NCBI GenBank assembly: GCA_035539175.1
Contig: DATLIY010000008.1
Span: forward strand, 496,001 to 560,000
Direction: 5' to 3'
Origin: Acidisarcina sp.
GTDB taxonomy: Bacteria > Acidobacteriota > Terriglobia > Terriglobales > Acidobacteriaceae
DNA: 64,000 nucleotides
Shown here piece after piece: positions 26,978-36,849 of the stretch. The notes under the pieces are model-generated. The model had not been told where the DNA came from, did not search any database, and saw only the letters and a program-made list of their open reading frames with translations. The position numbers were made by a program, and so were the translations under genes. Every line of letters starts with the position of its first letter. Within the stretch, counting starts at the first letter, position 1.

Positions 26978-28981
26978 ATGGCCGTTACCCGTCGAGAATT
27001 TATGGTCCTGAGTGGCGCTGCCCTCGGGGCAAGCGCTGTGCATGGCACAGCTTTTTCACAGACTGCCACCGAGTCGAACGGGGGCCTCTACTGGCCCACC
27101 GGCCAGGCTCTGCCCACGTTTCCTGCGGCGATCTCCCTGGACGCTGCCGATCTGTCCTCGTTGTCCGGCGATGAGCAGGGCCTGCTGGCCACCTTCCAGG
27201 GCGTGGTGAATCGCACGCAGCCTCGCCTGTACTTCTACTGGGGAAGCGACCCCACGAACCTGGAGTGGCTGAATACGATTCAGTTGCCCCATACAATCAC
27301 GACGGATCCCTGGTCTCTGTTCACGAAGTACCGCTCCGAGATCAAAGGAGCAGTACTCTACGACACCAACGTTCCAGACACGGTGAACCTGGCGACCACC
27401 ATGGCGGGCATGAAAGGCGGAGTGATTGCGACCGCAGATCTGGCGGCGATCCATAACCTGCCGATCATCGAAGACCTGCAGGGACGCTTTACCAGCAAGC
27501 TCCACGTGTATCAGTGGGCGCTGGCTAATGTATGGCCGAAGGTGACGAACCGACTGTTGACGGCAATCGGCCCGACGAATCAGCAGGCGGTTCCGAACGT
27601 GAATTGGACGACCCTGCTGAAGGTTTCGCAACCCGTCACAGACGCCTCGAATAGGGGAACATACACCGCCGATCTTTCAGGGCAGCTCGGAGGGGAGAGC
27701 GTCTATGTCCGCTACCAGGATGCTTATCCCGGCGATGGATGGGGGCCCTCGGTTTCGCAGGTAACGATCACCGCAGACGGATCCGTGATTGCGTCCTTCC
27801 AGCCAGGTACGGATGCGGAGAAGCCGTTCTTGTTCGACCCGGACAGTTCCCAATTGGCGTCAGGATGGCGGTTTGCCGACGGAAACAACTACTTCATCTA
27901 CAAGTTCACTCCACCCGCCGGAACCACGCAGCTGACCCTTTCGACGGTGATGTGGAACGAGTACCTTGTGACCGCGACGAACACGGCGCCCACCATTCAG
28001 GTTGCAAACCCAAACTTCCGCGATTACATTGCGGCAACCAATGCGCCGGTTTTCTGGCTGGATCCCGAAGTGACGGAAGAAGCCGCATTGTTCACGCAGA
28101 TTCTCCAGACCGTGCAGCCTGATACTCCGTATCTTGGCTGGTTCCCGCACGGCCATGAGATGACGGGCGTGACGCTCTGCGGCCAGAACTCGACCGTCGT
28201 GGTTGCGGCGGATTTCTTCTACAACGCAAGCGCCTTCAGTGGCGTACGGGCGACGATCGCGGACAGCCAGCCAGTGGTGGAAAAGCCGAAGCTGGAGAAC
28301 AAGATTTATCTATCGTTGACCATGGTGGAAGGCGACAACATCCAGTACAATCAGCACCGCATGCGCCAGATGTGGGACGATCCGGGGCGCGGCGCGGTGC
28401 CGCTTGGGTGGAGTATCAGCGTCCTGCTGCTGGACATTGCGCCGGCCATGTTGAGCTACTTCCAGCAGACGCAAACCATCAACGATTTGCTGGTGGCGGG
28501 GCCATCCGGCGCGGGTTATACGTACCCAGCAGTCTGGCCCTCGACAACTCTGCCGGGATTCGTACAGCGCAGCGGATCCTACATGGCCAAAACGGGGATG
28601 CAGGTGCTGTTTGCCTACAACCGCAACGGCAGCACCGATCTGGCTTTGAGCAGCGGGCTGGTGGATCTGTACAACAAGTATGTTCCCGGCCTTCAGGGGA
28701 TCATGTACAACTACGAATCCACGAGTGTTCCAAGCATGGTCGATGGCGTTCCGGTCGCAACTTTGTTAGGCGTGAACGATACGAACAGCGGTACTTCCGC
28801 GCTGTCGTCCATAGCCGCAGGTTGGGACGGCACAAGCCCGTTGTTCGTGGCTGCAGGCCTTGAGTCGTGGAACATGACTCCCACGGACGCCAAGAACCTT
28901 GTGAATTCGCTGGGGTCAGAGTTCGAAGTGGTTCGCCCTGACGTGTTTTTCCAGTTGATCAAGCAGGCAATGAAGGGCTAG
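26978..28981 (+). CDS. Tat-exported GxGYxYP-family protein
   Basis: The 667-residue protein begins with a twin-arginine-type signal (VTRREFMVLSGAALGAS). Its C-terminal half contains GPSGAGYTYP, the name motif of the GxGYxYP putative glycoside hydrolase family, with MVEGDNIQYNQHRMRQMW upstream of it. Between the two halves (about residues 210-355) lies a beta-rich insertion that looks like a carbohydrate-binding domain (GGESVYVRYQDAYPGDGWGP). The start at 26978 follows AAAGGAAGAG; earlier in-frame starts have no signal. It probably acts on extracellular glycans, but no substrate is known. Confidence 0.8.
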   Translation: MAVTRREFMVLSGAALGASAVHGTAFSQTATESNGGLYWPTGQALPTFPAAISLDAADLSSLSGDEQGLLATFQGVVNRTQPRLYFYWGSDPTNLEWLNTIQLPHTITTDPWSLFTKYRSEIKGAVLYDTNVPDTVNLATTMAGMKGGVIATADLAAIHNLPIIEDLQGRFTSKLHVYQWALANVWPKVTNRLLTAIGPTNQQAVPNVNWTTLLKVSQPVTDASNRGTYTADLSGQLGGESVYVRYQDAYPGDGWGPSVSQVTITADGSVIASFQPGTDAEKPFLFDPDSSQLASGWRFADGNNYFIYKFTPPAGTTQLTLSTVMWNEYLVTATNTAPTIQVANPNFRDYIAATNAPVFWLDPEVTEEAALFTQILQTVQPDTPYLGWFPHGHEMTGVTLCGQNSTVVVAADFFYNASAFSGVRATIADSQPVVEKPKLENKIYLSLTMVEGDNIQYNQHRMRQMWDDPGRGAVPLGWSISVLLLDIAPAMLSYFQQTQTINDLLVAGPSGAGYTYPAVWPSTTLPGFVQRSGSYMAKTGMQVLFAYNRNGSTDLALSSGLVDLYNKYVPGLQGIMYNYESTSVPSMVDGVPVATLLGVNDTNSGTSALSSIAAGWDGTSPLFVAAGLESWNMTPTDAKNLVNSLGSEFEVVRPDVFFQLIKQAMKG

Positions 28982-29136
28982 TCGCGCATGGGATTTTCGG
29001 ACCCTGTGCGGGTGCCCTCGTGAACACCAGGCAAGCCTTTGCGAAACAGCAAAGGTTTGCCTGAATCCATAAGCTGTAGACGGACTTCTGCGCGACAGAT
29101 CAGTGCGTACCCGAGTTCCCCGCACTCCATCGGCGT

Positions 29137-29625
29137 CTACTTCGCCAACAATCCTTGGTTGTGCTCGAAGCTGATCGTGCGCGTCACTTTCCATACACCA
29201 TCCTTGTTCTGCCACAGCGTCACAAACTTGGCATCCCCCACACCATCCTCTGGGCGTCCGGGGTGGTGGAAGCGATGTATCCCGATCTCCACCGCTCCAT
29301 ATCCCTTCAGCGGGTAGACCTCCAGTGTGTCCAGCAGCAGCGCCCGCTCCACCTTTCCGCAGACGTTCTGCTTAATGGCCGCGAGAAACGGCGCTTTCCC
29401 CACGGATAGCCCTGTCTGGTCGTGATAGAACTCCAGGTCGTCAGATACCATCGCACCTAGCGTCGTCAGATCGCAGTGGTTATAGGCATCGAAGAGCTTT
29501 GTATCCAGGGACTGTATCGTCTTGAACAGAGGGCCGGATTGTCCACTGGATTGAGCGCGGACCGGAAGGGTGAAAAGAGATACAAGAACAGGCAAAGATA
29601 GGAGCAGAAATCTTCTCAAGTTCAT
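29137..29625 (-). CDS. Exported NTF2-like (DUF4440-type) protein
   Basis: This is a 162-residue protein with a signal peptide (LRRFLLLSLPVLVSLFTLPVRAQS) and one NTF2-like cone: SLDTKLFDAYNHCDLTTLGAM, FYHDQTGLSVGKAPFLAAIK and WKVTRTISFEHN. Such small exported domains bind small ligands or act as accessory proteins; the function here is unknown. The start at 29625 has GGAGGGA seven bases upstream. It lies tail-to-tail with the GxGYxYP gene. Confidence 0.75.
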   Translation of the reverse strand: MNLRRFLLLSLPVLVSLFTLPVRAQSSGQSGPLFKTIQSLDTKLFDAYNHCDLTTLGAMVSDDLEFYHDQTGLSVGKAPFLAAIKQNVCGKVERALLLDTLEVYPLKGYGAVEIGIHRFHHPGRPEDGVGDAKFVTLWQNKDGVWKVTRTISFEHNQGLLAK

Positions 29626-30219
29626 AGCGGTTCCCTCCCGAGAATAAGACTGCCTGTTTATACGTATCGTGGACCCGAGCGGTTCAGGCAATGAGGGTGT
29701 CCGCGTGCATTTACTTGCTTTCGAATCTCGGCGCTGGGCGGCAGCTACAGTTGATGACAGACCGCTGGATCCTGTAGATGTGTCCAAGCCCTGGGAAGGA
29801 GATGTGCGTCGCGGTGACTGACTTCAAAACTCCATACATACAGATATTCACTATCTCAAGCACTCGTCACTGCCGCAGGAGACGAGGCTTGAGCACAAAC
29901 CCACTGGAAGGGATCACATCCACTGCCGATAGTTTTACTGTACGAAACAAACTTAAGATCTGACGCGACACCTAGGGTGCGTGTTTAGGAACAGCGTAGT
30001 TCAAGAAGATTCGCGTTTCTCGTCCGAAATTGCTTCAGTCAAACAAGCAGGCGCTACCAGCGGAGCAAATGTAAAAATGAAACGCTTGGCTTCGAGGGTA
30101 TTGAGTGGACGTTCATGTTGACACGCCTTTGTACAGCAAATTAGAAGGCTCGTGAACAAAACCACACCGTGCTAACGCCTTCTAGCCATTAACAAAAGCA
30201 GAAGGCTTAGGAGAGCCCT
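29626..30219. other. Divergent intergenic region
   Basis: I see no gene here. A TTGACA at 30118-30123 could be a -35 box for the large secreted protein, but the expected -10 position reads TTAGAA. An 8-bp inverted repeat (TAGAAGGC at 30142-30149, GCCTTCTA at 30177-30184) lies just before the ribosome-binding site region. Confidence 0.4.
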
Positions 30220-33200
30220 ATGCTTGCGAAACGAGGTTGGATAACATTCTTCGCCATCGCCTGGATGTTCGTTCTGCTGATAAGCGCGACGATCAGCCAT
30301 GCTCAAGTCAGCTACACGACGTCGTGGGTAGCCAACACGTATTCGACTACCCCCACGTACGTGGGGAACGCCATGCGGTCAATGTGGGTCGCCCCGGAAG
30401 GCGTCGTCTATACCGCATCCATGTGGGACGAGAGCCAGGGAAGTATCAATATTTACCAGAACGGCCAAAAAACAGGCTCCATAGGCGCTCATGGGGAAAC
30501 CCAGGGCGGTGCGATCAGTGGCGATGCCACCGACATCTTCGCCGCGCTGCAATTCAACACCAGTCTTGGCGGCAGCGGCTATATAGGCCGATACAATCGG
30601 AGCACCAAGACGCGGGATCTGACGTGGTCCGCGAGTTCAGACACGACCGAGCGGCGCGCGGACGTGATCACGGGGATCGCTGACACCGGCACGCTCGTAT
30701 ATGTCAGCGACCATCCCGACAACCTGGTGCGGTGCTACACGACCGCTGGGGTATGGCAATCGGATTGGAGCCTCACGGATCCCGGCGCGATCGCCGTCGA
30801 CGGATCAGGAAACATATGGGTCGCCCAGATGAATGAGGGCACGATCCAGGAATTCGCCCCATCGGGAAACATGCTGAACACCATCAATATGGGCTCCAGC
30901 GCGCGGCCTTCGGCGTTGTACTACGACAGCGCCAATAGCCAGTTGATGGTCGGCGACCAGGGGCCGAACATGAACATTCAAATCTACGGAAATCTGTCGA
31001 CCGCTCCATCCCTGGTGGGCACGTTCGGCGTGCAGGGCGGATATCTGGACACGACTACGGGAGTCAAGGGGCAAACGGGGGACAAACGATTCACGCGCGT
31101 AGTCGGTATCGGGAAGGACAGCTCCGGAAACCTGTATGTCCTCAACAATCCTTGGGGAGGAACCTGGGACCTGGGACGAAACGGGAAGACCGATATCCAC
31201 GCTTACAACAGTTCCGGCGTGCTGCAGTACACGCTGCAGGGGCTGAACTTCGAAGGCAACGGCGCTTTCGACCCCGGCACAGATGGCGCGTATTTGTATA
31301 GCGGCCAGGACGTTTTCACCGGCTCGGGCGGGAGCGGATACGTGGGTAACAGCGTCGATTCGCTTGACTATCCGACGGATCCGCGCGTGGACGTGACCAA
31401 CAACAGCCGCGGATTCGATTTTGGCATCATGACGAGCGTGAACGGCCATCGAATCCTTGCCTCTACCGGCCAGAATCCAGACCTTTTCATATTCTCCTAC
31501 TTCCCCACCAACCAGTATGCGTCGATTCCCTTCGGCACCCTCCCGGGCCAGACCAGTCCGCCGGGCTATACCAACTACTTCAACACGACAGCCCGGGTCC
31601 GGAATGGATTTTCCCTCGACACGAACGGAGATATCTGGGTGGGGTTGGACAAGACCAACGCGATCACCCATTACCCGCTGACTGGTTTTGACGCCAATGG
31701 CGTGCCGATCTATGGAACGCCGACAACCACGCCGACGCCGTCAACCATCGCGCCCCTGGGCGGCATCGAGTACATCCCGTCCACCGACACGATGATCTTG
31801 ATGAACGCGCTGTCCACTGATTGGACCTCGCTGGGCGGCCGCGTCGAGGTGTACCACGGCTGGAAGGCGGGCAACACCACCAATCCCAACCCGGTCATCA
31901 CCCTGAAGACCTCACAGAACCCCAAGGGACGGGCGGCAGCGGGTAATTATCTGTTCATCTCGTATGTCCATACCGTGCCCGATATCGACGCCTATAACCT
32001 TACGACCGGCGCCGATGACCTGACGATGACCAGCGCCGATCCCAACGTGGCTGTGGGCAACGATGTGGATTCGATGTACGGCATCCGCGCTTATCAAAAA
32101 AATAATGGCCAGTATCTGGTCAGCAAGGACAACTACAACAACAACTCAATCATCGTCCACACGATGACCGTCGGCAACCCGACGCCGGACTTCAGCATAT
32201 CGGCCACGCCGAGTTCGCAGACGGTCACACAGGGAAACGGCACCACCTACACCACGTCGATCAGTGCACTGAACGGCTTCACCGCCACGGTGAACCTGAG
32301 CGTCAGCGGGTTGCCTACCGGTGCGACGGCAAGCTTCAATCCGACGTCGGTCGCCGGTTCGGGGAACTCGACGCTGACGGTTTCAACAGCAACGACAACT
32401 CCAGCAGGTACCTACACACTGACGATCACTGGTACCAGCGGCAGCCTGTCGCACTCGACGACGGTGACGTTAGTCGTCCAGGGGCCGCCGGACTTCAGCA
32501 TATCGGCGAGTCCGAGTTCGCAGACGGTGACGCAGGGAAATGGCACCACCTACACGGCGTCGATCAGCGCGCTGAACGGCTTCGCCGCCACGGTGAACCT
32601 GAGCGTGAGTGGGCTGCCTACCGGGGCCACGGCAAGCTTCAACCCGACGTCGGTCGCCGGCTCGGGAAACTCGACGCTGACGGTCTCAACAGCGACGACA
32701 ACTCCAGCAGGTACCTACACTCTGACGATCACCGGCACCAGTGGCAGCCTGTCGCACTCGACGACGGTGACGTTAGTCGTCCAGGGGCCGCCGGACTTCA
32801 GCATATCGGCGAGTCCGAGTTCGCAGACGGTGACACAGGGCAATGGCACCACCTACACCACGTCGATCAGTGCACTGAACGGCTTCACCGCCACGGTGAA
32901 CCTGAGCGTCAGCGGATTGCCTACCGGGGCGACGGCAAGCTTCAACCCGACGTCGGTCGCCGGCTCGGGGAACTCGACGCTGACGATCTCGACAGCGACG
33001 ACAACTCCAGCAGGGACCTACACTCTGACGATCACCGGCACCAGCGGAACCCTGTCGCACTCGACGACAGTCACTCTGGTTGTCAACGCAGCCACAGGTA
33101 GTCTGCCGGCGGGTTGGACGGATCAAGACATTGGAAGCGTGGGCATCGCCGGCAGCGCTACCTACAGCAATGGCACGTTCACGGTGAACGGTTCCGGGAC

Positions 33201-33654
33201 CAGCATTAGCGGCACGGCAGATCAGTTCAACTATGCATACCAGGCCGCAGGCACGAGCTACACAATCACGGCCAGGGTTGTCAGCATGACCAACACCAAC
33301 AGCGGAGCGCAGGCGGGCGTGATGATCCGCGAGACGCTCGCCACCGGTTCAACGATGGCGAACATCAACGTCACACCGTCGAACGGCGTCACCTGGGTCT
33401 ATCGCACGGCCACCAACGGCGGCACGAGCGGAAGCAGAACCGCCGGCCTCGTAGCACCCTATTGGGTTCGCGTCGTGCGCAACGGCAGCACCTTCACCGG
33501 TTATTTTTCACCGGACGGGGTGAACTGGACCCAACAGGGCACAGTGAGCATATCGATGGCGAGCAACGTGTATATCGGATTGGTGGTCAGCAGTCGGACC
33601 AACTCCCAGTTATGCACGGCGACCTTCGATAACGTGTCCGTCACCACGCCTTAG
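30220..33654 (+). CDS. Large secreted beta-propeller protein with three Ig-like repeats
   Basis: The 1144-residue protein has a signal peptide (ITFFAIAWMFVLLISATISHA), then an NHL/SMP-30-like propeller region to about residue 650 (for example PGAIAVDGSGNIWVAQMNEG and GIGKDSSGNLYVLNNPWGG). Three almost identical 101-residue Ig-like domains follow (about 656-958), each of the PDFSISASPSSQTVTQGNG type. A C-terminal concanavalin-like domain comes last (about 975-1144: GWTDQDIGSVGIAGSATYSN, ending with SRTNSQLCTATFDNVSV). It is likely a cell-surface or matrix protein. The ATG follows GGAGAGCC. A hairpin lies just after the stop. Confidence 0.8.
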   Translation: MLAKRGWITFFAIAWMFVLLISATISHAQVSYTTSWVANTYSTTPTYVGNAMRSMWVAPEGVVYTASMWDESQGSINIYQNGQKTGSIGAHGETQGGAISGDATDIFAALQFNTSLGGSGYIGRYNRSTKTRDLTWSASSDTTERRADVITGIADTGTLVYVSDHPDNLVRCYTTAGVWQSDWSLTDPGAIAVDGSGNIWVAQMNEGTIQEFAPSGNMLNTINMGSSARPSALYYDSANSQLMVGDQGPNMNIQIYGNLSTAPSLVGTFGVQGGYLDTTTGVKGQTGDKRFTRVVGIGKDSSGNLYVLNNPWGGTWDLGRNGKTDIHAYNSSGVLQYTLQGLNFEGNGAFDPGTDGAYLYSGQDVFTGSGGSGYVGNSVDSLDYPTDPRVDVTNNSRGFDFGIMTSVNGHRILASTGQNPDLFIFSYFPTNQYASIPFGTLPGQTSPPGYTNYFNTTARVRNGFSLDTNGDIWVGLDKTNAITHYPLTGFDANGVPIYGTPTTTPTPSTIAPLGGIEYIPSTDTMILMNALSTDWTSLGGRVEVYHGWKAGNTTNPNPVITLKTSQNPKGRAAAGNYLFISYVHTVPDIDAYNLTTGADDLTMTSADPNVAVGNDVDSMYGIRAYQKNNGQYLVSKDNYNNNSIIVHTMTVGNPTPDFSISATPSSQTVTQGNGTTYTTSISALNGFTATVNLSVSGLPTGATASFNPTSVAGSGNSTLTVSTATTTPAGTYTLTITGTSGSLSHSTTVTLVVQGPPDFSISASPSSQTVTQGNGTTYTASISALNGFAATVNLSVSGLPTGATASFNPTSVAGSGNSTLTVSTATTTPAGTYTLTITGTSGSLSHSTTVTLVVQGPPDFSISASPSSQTVTQGNGTTYTTSISALNGFTATVNLSVSGLPTGATASFNPTSVAGSGNSTLTISTATTTPAGTYTLTITGTSGTLSHSTTVTLVVNAATGSLPAGWTDQDIGSVGIAGSATYSNGTFTVNGSGTSISGTADQFNYAYQAAGTSYTITARVVSMTNTNSGAQAGVMIRETLATGSTMANINVTPSNGVTWVYRTATNGGTSGSRTAGLVAPYWVRVVRNGSTFTGYFSPDGVNWTQQGTVSISMASNVYIGLVVSSRTNSQLCTATFDNVSVTTP
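32185..33093 (+). repeat. Three direct 303-bp repeats encoding Ig-like domains
   Basis: Copies start at 32185, 32488 and 32791, each exactly 101 codons. They differ by scattered, mostly silent changes. The near-identity at DNA level points to recent duplication or ongoing conversion and predicts copy-number variation between strains. Confidence 0.92.
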
Positions 33655-33675
33655 CTCGGCGAAAGCAGGGCAGAA

Positions 33676-33715
33676 CCGCCTGAAATCTCGCTCGTCCTGG
33701 GCGAGATTTCGGCGG
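33676..33715 (+). terminator. Stem-loop after the Ig-repeat protein
   Basis: CCGCC-T-GAAATCTCGC, an 8-9 base loop, then GCGAGATTTC-GGCGG gives a 10-bp perfect inner stem extended by five GC pairs. It starts 21 bases after the stop codon. No T-run follows, so it may stabilise the mRNA end or aid a factor-dependent stop. Confidence 0.6.
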
Positions 33716-34161
33716 TGAGGTTGAAGTCCTGTTAATCACACCGCGGAAAAATGTAGGACAAATTGACGAAAAGGTTTCGGCCTTGTTCCGGAAGACAACT
33801 CCATTCCGGCAGGGATTGCGCGCGTAAGAGAAACTCCGAATACTCTCGTGCAGGGATGTTGTTGACACCGCCTTCAACCTGAAGACTCCTCGAGTGATAT
33901 CCAAATATGCGCTTCAGAATCAGAGCGCACGTTCGGCTCAGACGCATGGCGGCCAGGTGAACGATGTAGTGGTGGCATAGCGTGGCCGTGGGCCAAGTGG
34001 ATTACTCTGACGCACCTGAGCGTCTCCGCAAATGGCTCGCCTTCTGGTTCTTGGCACGATTGCGCCGATATTCATTCCCTGACCGGCAAAATGCGCGGTG
34101 TTTTACCAACGATTTATCGACCGCGTACACCATTACTCGTGTTTCTTGACGTCTATATAGT
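33716..34161. other. Intergenic stretch, nothing recognised
   Basis: Short minus-strand frames exist but none has a ribosome-binding site or family-like sequence. The promoter of the radical SAM gene should lie at the right end. Confidence 0.4.
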
Positions 34162-35337
34162 GTGAGTGACCTGATGATGTCCGCAGAGGGGTTGCGACAG
34201 ATCCGATCGATGGGGCGCCGCTTTCGCCAGGCGAAAATGATCGCGCGTTCCCTCAAGTCGCGCCATCACCCTATCCTTGCGCACATTATTCCTGTCCGCC
34301 GCTGCAATCTTTCCTGCGCCTACTGCAGTGAGTACGATAAAGTCTCCAGCCTGGTGCCCACAGCGGAGATGCTGCATCGCATTGATCTTCTCGCCGCGCT
34401 TGGAACAGAGATCATTACATTCAGCGGCGGTGAGCCGTTACTCCACCCCGATCTTGACGAACTGATCCGGCGTATCCGCAGTCATCACCGCATTGCGACG
34501 CTTATCACGAACGGATATCTTCTGACTCCGGAGCGCATTCGACGGCTGAATCGGGCTGGCCTGGAGCACCTCCAGATCAGCGTCGACAACGTGCAACCCG
34601 ATCAGGTCTCGAAAAAGAGCCTGAAGGTGCTGGACAAGAAGCTTGAATGGCTTGCCCGGTACGCGCATTTCGACATCAACATCAATTCAGTCATCGGAGC
34701 CGGCGTCGGCCACCCGGAAGACGCGCTCACCATCACGCGGCGCGCGCTCGAACTTGGATTCGATACCTCTGTCGGAGCGATTCACGATCACGACGGACAA
34801 TTGCGTCCCCTGCCGGACGCGGATCGCGCCGTCTACGAGCAGATTCAACGCGAGCGCAAGCCCGGGTTCTGGGCTTTTGCCTACGACAATCTCTTCCAGA
34901 AGAATCTCGTGGCCGGCCAACCGAATCAGTGGCAATGCGGCGCAGGGAGCCGGTATCTGTATATCTGCGAGAACGGGCTCGTTCACTACTGTTCGCAACA
35001 GCGTGGCTATCCGGCCATTCCTCTCGAAAAGTACTCCGCTGCAGATCTCGAGCGCGAATACTCCACTATCAAGCCCTGTGCATCATTTTGCACCGTAAGC
35101 TGCGTCCACCGCGTTGCCATGATCGATCAACTGCGCAACACTCCTCGCGAAGCACTGGCCAGGTTCTTCCCACCGACCGCTCCAGAGGAATCCGTGCAGC
35201 TTCCATTCGGCGTCAAATTCCTCTCTTCCCTCTTTCTGCCACCCGTCGAGGGCGAAACTCAGAGCAGAGGCACGAAAGTGATCGCGGGCGCAGTGAAGAG
35301 GCTGCTCGGAATCAATTCGGCACGCCAAACGAGATAA
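34162..35337 (+). CDS. Radical SAM protein with C-terminal cysteine cluster
   Basis: The 391-residue protein has the radical SAM motif CNLSCAYC (C48, C52, C55), the SAM-contact motif FSGGEPLLHPDL, and LITNGYLLTPERI with QISVDNV. The C-terminal part has further cysteines (QWQCGAG, YICENGLVHYC and PCASFCTVSC), a SPASM-like arrangement for an auxiliary cluster. The layout resembles peptide- or lipid-modifying radical SAM enzymes such as the HpnH and SPASM groups, but the substrate is not evident. The start may be GTG 34162 or ATG 34174. It overlaps the PAP2 gene tail-to-tail by 79 bases. Confidence 0.82.
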   Translation: MSDLMMSAEGLRQIRSMGRRFRQAKMIARSLKSRHHPILAHIIPVRRCNLSCAYCSEYDKVSSLVPTAEMLHRIDLLAALGTEIITFSGGEPLLHPDLDELIRRIRSHHRIATLITNGYLLTPERIRRLNRAGLEHLQISVDNVQPDQVSKKSLKVLDKKLEWLARYAHFDININSVIGAGVGHPEDALTITRRALELGFDTSVGAIHDHDGQLRPLPDADRAVYEQIQRERKPGFWAFAYDNLFQKNLVAGQPNQWQCGAGSRYLYICENGLVHYCSQQRGYPAIPLEKYSAADLEREYSTIKPCASFCTVSCVHRVAMIDQLRNTPREALARFFPPTAPEESVQLPFGVKFLSSLFLPPVEGETQSRGTKVIAGAVKRLLGINSARQTR

Positions 35338-36119
35338 ACCGCTGCGCTTACGGCCGCTCCCAGCACCACGTCGATTGCGTAATGATACCCGCCTGCAACA
35401 GCCGCCACAGCGATCCAGAAGCTGATGGCGAGAAAAATGAGTCCTGCCATCGGGAAGTAATGCCAAACCGCCAGCGACGCCCCCAGCGCTGAAGCCACAT
35501 GTGCGCTGGGGAACGAGATCGCCTGAATACTTCCCAACTTTAGAATCCACAGATTCAACCTGCGGCTCTTGGTTCTGGCTGTCTGGCTCCCCTCAACCAG
35601 GCTGCGCGGCGGCAAGGCCGGGAAGAACGGCGTGATCGCATAACAGATGTAAGTCGGGACAAGAACCAGGAACCAATACACATCTGCGTACCGCCTCAAA
35701 CCGGCAAGATAAAGCGCACCCAGGCCAAGCGGCACAATGGGATAGCAGAGAAAATAGGCCCACTCCATGGACAGACGCGCCGCCCTGCCGAATTTCCACC
35801 GCGTCCAGGAGAACAGCTTGAGAAACCACCGGTCCGAGGCAGCTAGCCACGCTTCAATCTTCTTATTCGACCCGGTGAAGAACTGTCCCGTCTGCCAATA
35901 GGGAATCAGCGTGATGACTACTGGCAGCCAGTCGCGCAGAATCGCAGCCGGGGCCGGGGCCAGAAAGAACGTGGAAGCGCGTGACAAACCGACGCCGCCC
36001 AGCGCGCAAAGTGCAAGCAAACTGATCGTCCATCGCCGCTGCCGCGAAAGCGGAACCAGCCACGCTGAAATCGCAATTGCGCAGGCAAAGCCTCCCTGAA
36101 TCCATTCGGACGTTCGCAT
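35259..36119 (-). CDS. PAP2-superfamily membrane phosphatase
   Basis: The 286-residue polytopic protein carries the PAP2 motifs SFPSAHVAS (second motif) and GGYHYAIDVVLGAAV (third motif with the catalytic histidine). It has about six helices, with two N-terminal helices before the catalytic core. It could dephosphorylate undecaprenyl pyrophosphate or another lipid phosphate, or act in inositol-phosphoceramide-type lipid synthesis. Its last 79 bases overlap the convergent radical SAM gene, so the transcripts would be complementary there. Confidence 0.82.
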   Translation of the reverse strand: MRTSEWIQGGFACAIAISAWLVPLSRQRRWTISLLALCALGGVGLSRASTFFLAPAPAAILRDWLPVVITLIPYWQTGQFFTGSNKKIEAWLAASDRWFLKLFSWTRWKFGRAARLSMEWAYFLCYPIVPLGLGALYLAGLRRYADVYWFLVLVPTYICYAITPFFPALPPRSLVEGSQTARTKSRRLNLWILKLGSIQAISFPSAHVASALGASLAVWHYFPMAGLIFLAISFWIAVAAVAGGYHYAIDVVLGAAVSAAVYLVWRAELIPSSLFTAPAITFVPLL

Positions 36120-36475
36120 CGATTCCCCGTCGTCGCAAGGCCGCGGATTTCCGCAGTGCTCCGTTCAGATTGCGGAAGCACCTTAAGGGCTAAGTAAATG
36201 CGGAGTTGGCAACGGAAGAAATGCTCCGGAGCGAACCCTCTGAATCAACAGATATTACTCTCCCCGCCGCAAATCTGACCCGCTGATTGGAAAACTCTTC
36301 AAGGCCGGTCGGCCAGATAAATCCCCGTAAACGTCGAAGGGTACAAGATTGAGATTGGATCATGCTATTCGCCACGCCGATTGGAGGCCGCCTCCATAAC
36401 AAAATCTCGGCACGATTGCCCTATATGTATGGCTTGGCGCTCAATGCAGAAATAGTGCAGCCAGCAGAGCATGTG
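36120..36475. other. Non-coding stretch upstream of PAP2 and gene remnants
   Basis: No intact gene is visible. It probably holds the PAP2 promoter on the minus strand. It borders a decayed FG-GAP gene, whose open frame trails to 36365 without family resemblance. Confidence 0.35.
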
Positions 36476-36655
36476 GGGAGCAATGCCGGAGACATAGCTC
36501 TGATCATCGAAGATGCCGTCCCCTTTGTTGATGCAGAGGAAGTTGGGCACGGAATAGTTGCCGACGACGATGTCGGGTTTGCCGTCGTTGTTCACGTCGA
36601 CGAAGATGGCGGTGAATCCGTAGTAATTGTCCTTGTCTTCAACGCCGGCATATGC
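36476..36655 (-). pseudogene. FG-GAP/CRTAC1-type repeat protein remnant
   Basis: The frame reads GFTAIFVDVNNDGKPDIVVG and then SVPNFLCINKGDGIFDD, a typical FG-GAP/VCBS calcium-binding repeat of CRTAC1-like secreted proteins that are abundant in Acidobacteriota. An upstream TGA at 36656-36658 and loss of similarity after GIAP leave only about 60 residues. There is no start codon or signal, so this is a dead fragment. Confidence 0.65.
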
Positions 36656-36812
36656 TCACCTGGGGCTTCACGCAGAGGCCCAGCAGGAAGGGCAGCAGAC
36701 CAGGACTCTCGTGACCGCACAACGCGAGGAAGCTCTGCGGAAACAGCGCGAGCGGGCCGGAAGCTTCCAAAAGGAGACGGCAGCGACACCTTCTCCGACA
36801 CCTTCTCCTTAA
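36648..36812 (+). pseudogene. Possible C-terminal remnant of a TPR-type protein
   Basis: A plus-strand frame encodes a helix-forming, Gln/Glu/Arg-rich stretch (LHAEAQQEGQQTRTLVTAQ, then EEALRKQRER) and ends with a TPSPTPSP tail. It looks like the end of a tetratricopeptide protein, a frequent neighbour of CRTAC1 genes. It abuts the FG-GAP remnant on the other strand and has no proper start. The call rests on composition and context only. Confidence 0.3.
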
Positions 36813-36849
36813 AAGAAGGATCTGCGGATCTGTTGCCACGCGGCAGCTT

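Noticed and set aside
33655-34161. Minus-strand open frames after the Ig-repeat protein
   Set aside because: They overlap a hairpin and have no start signals or protein-like composition.
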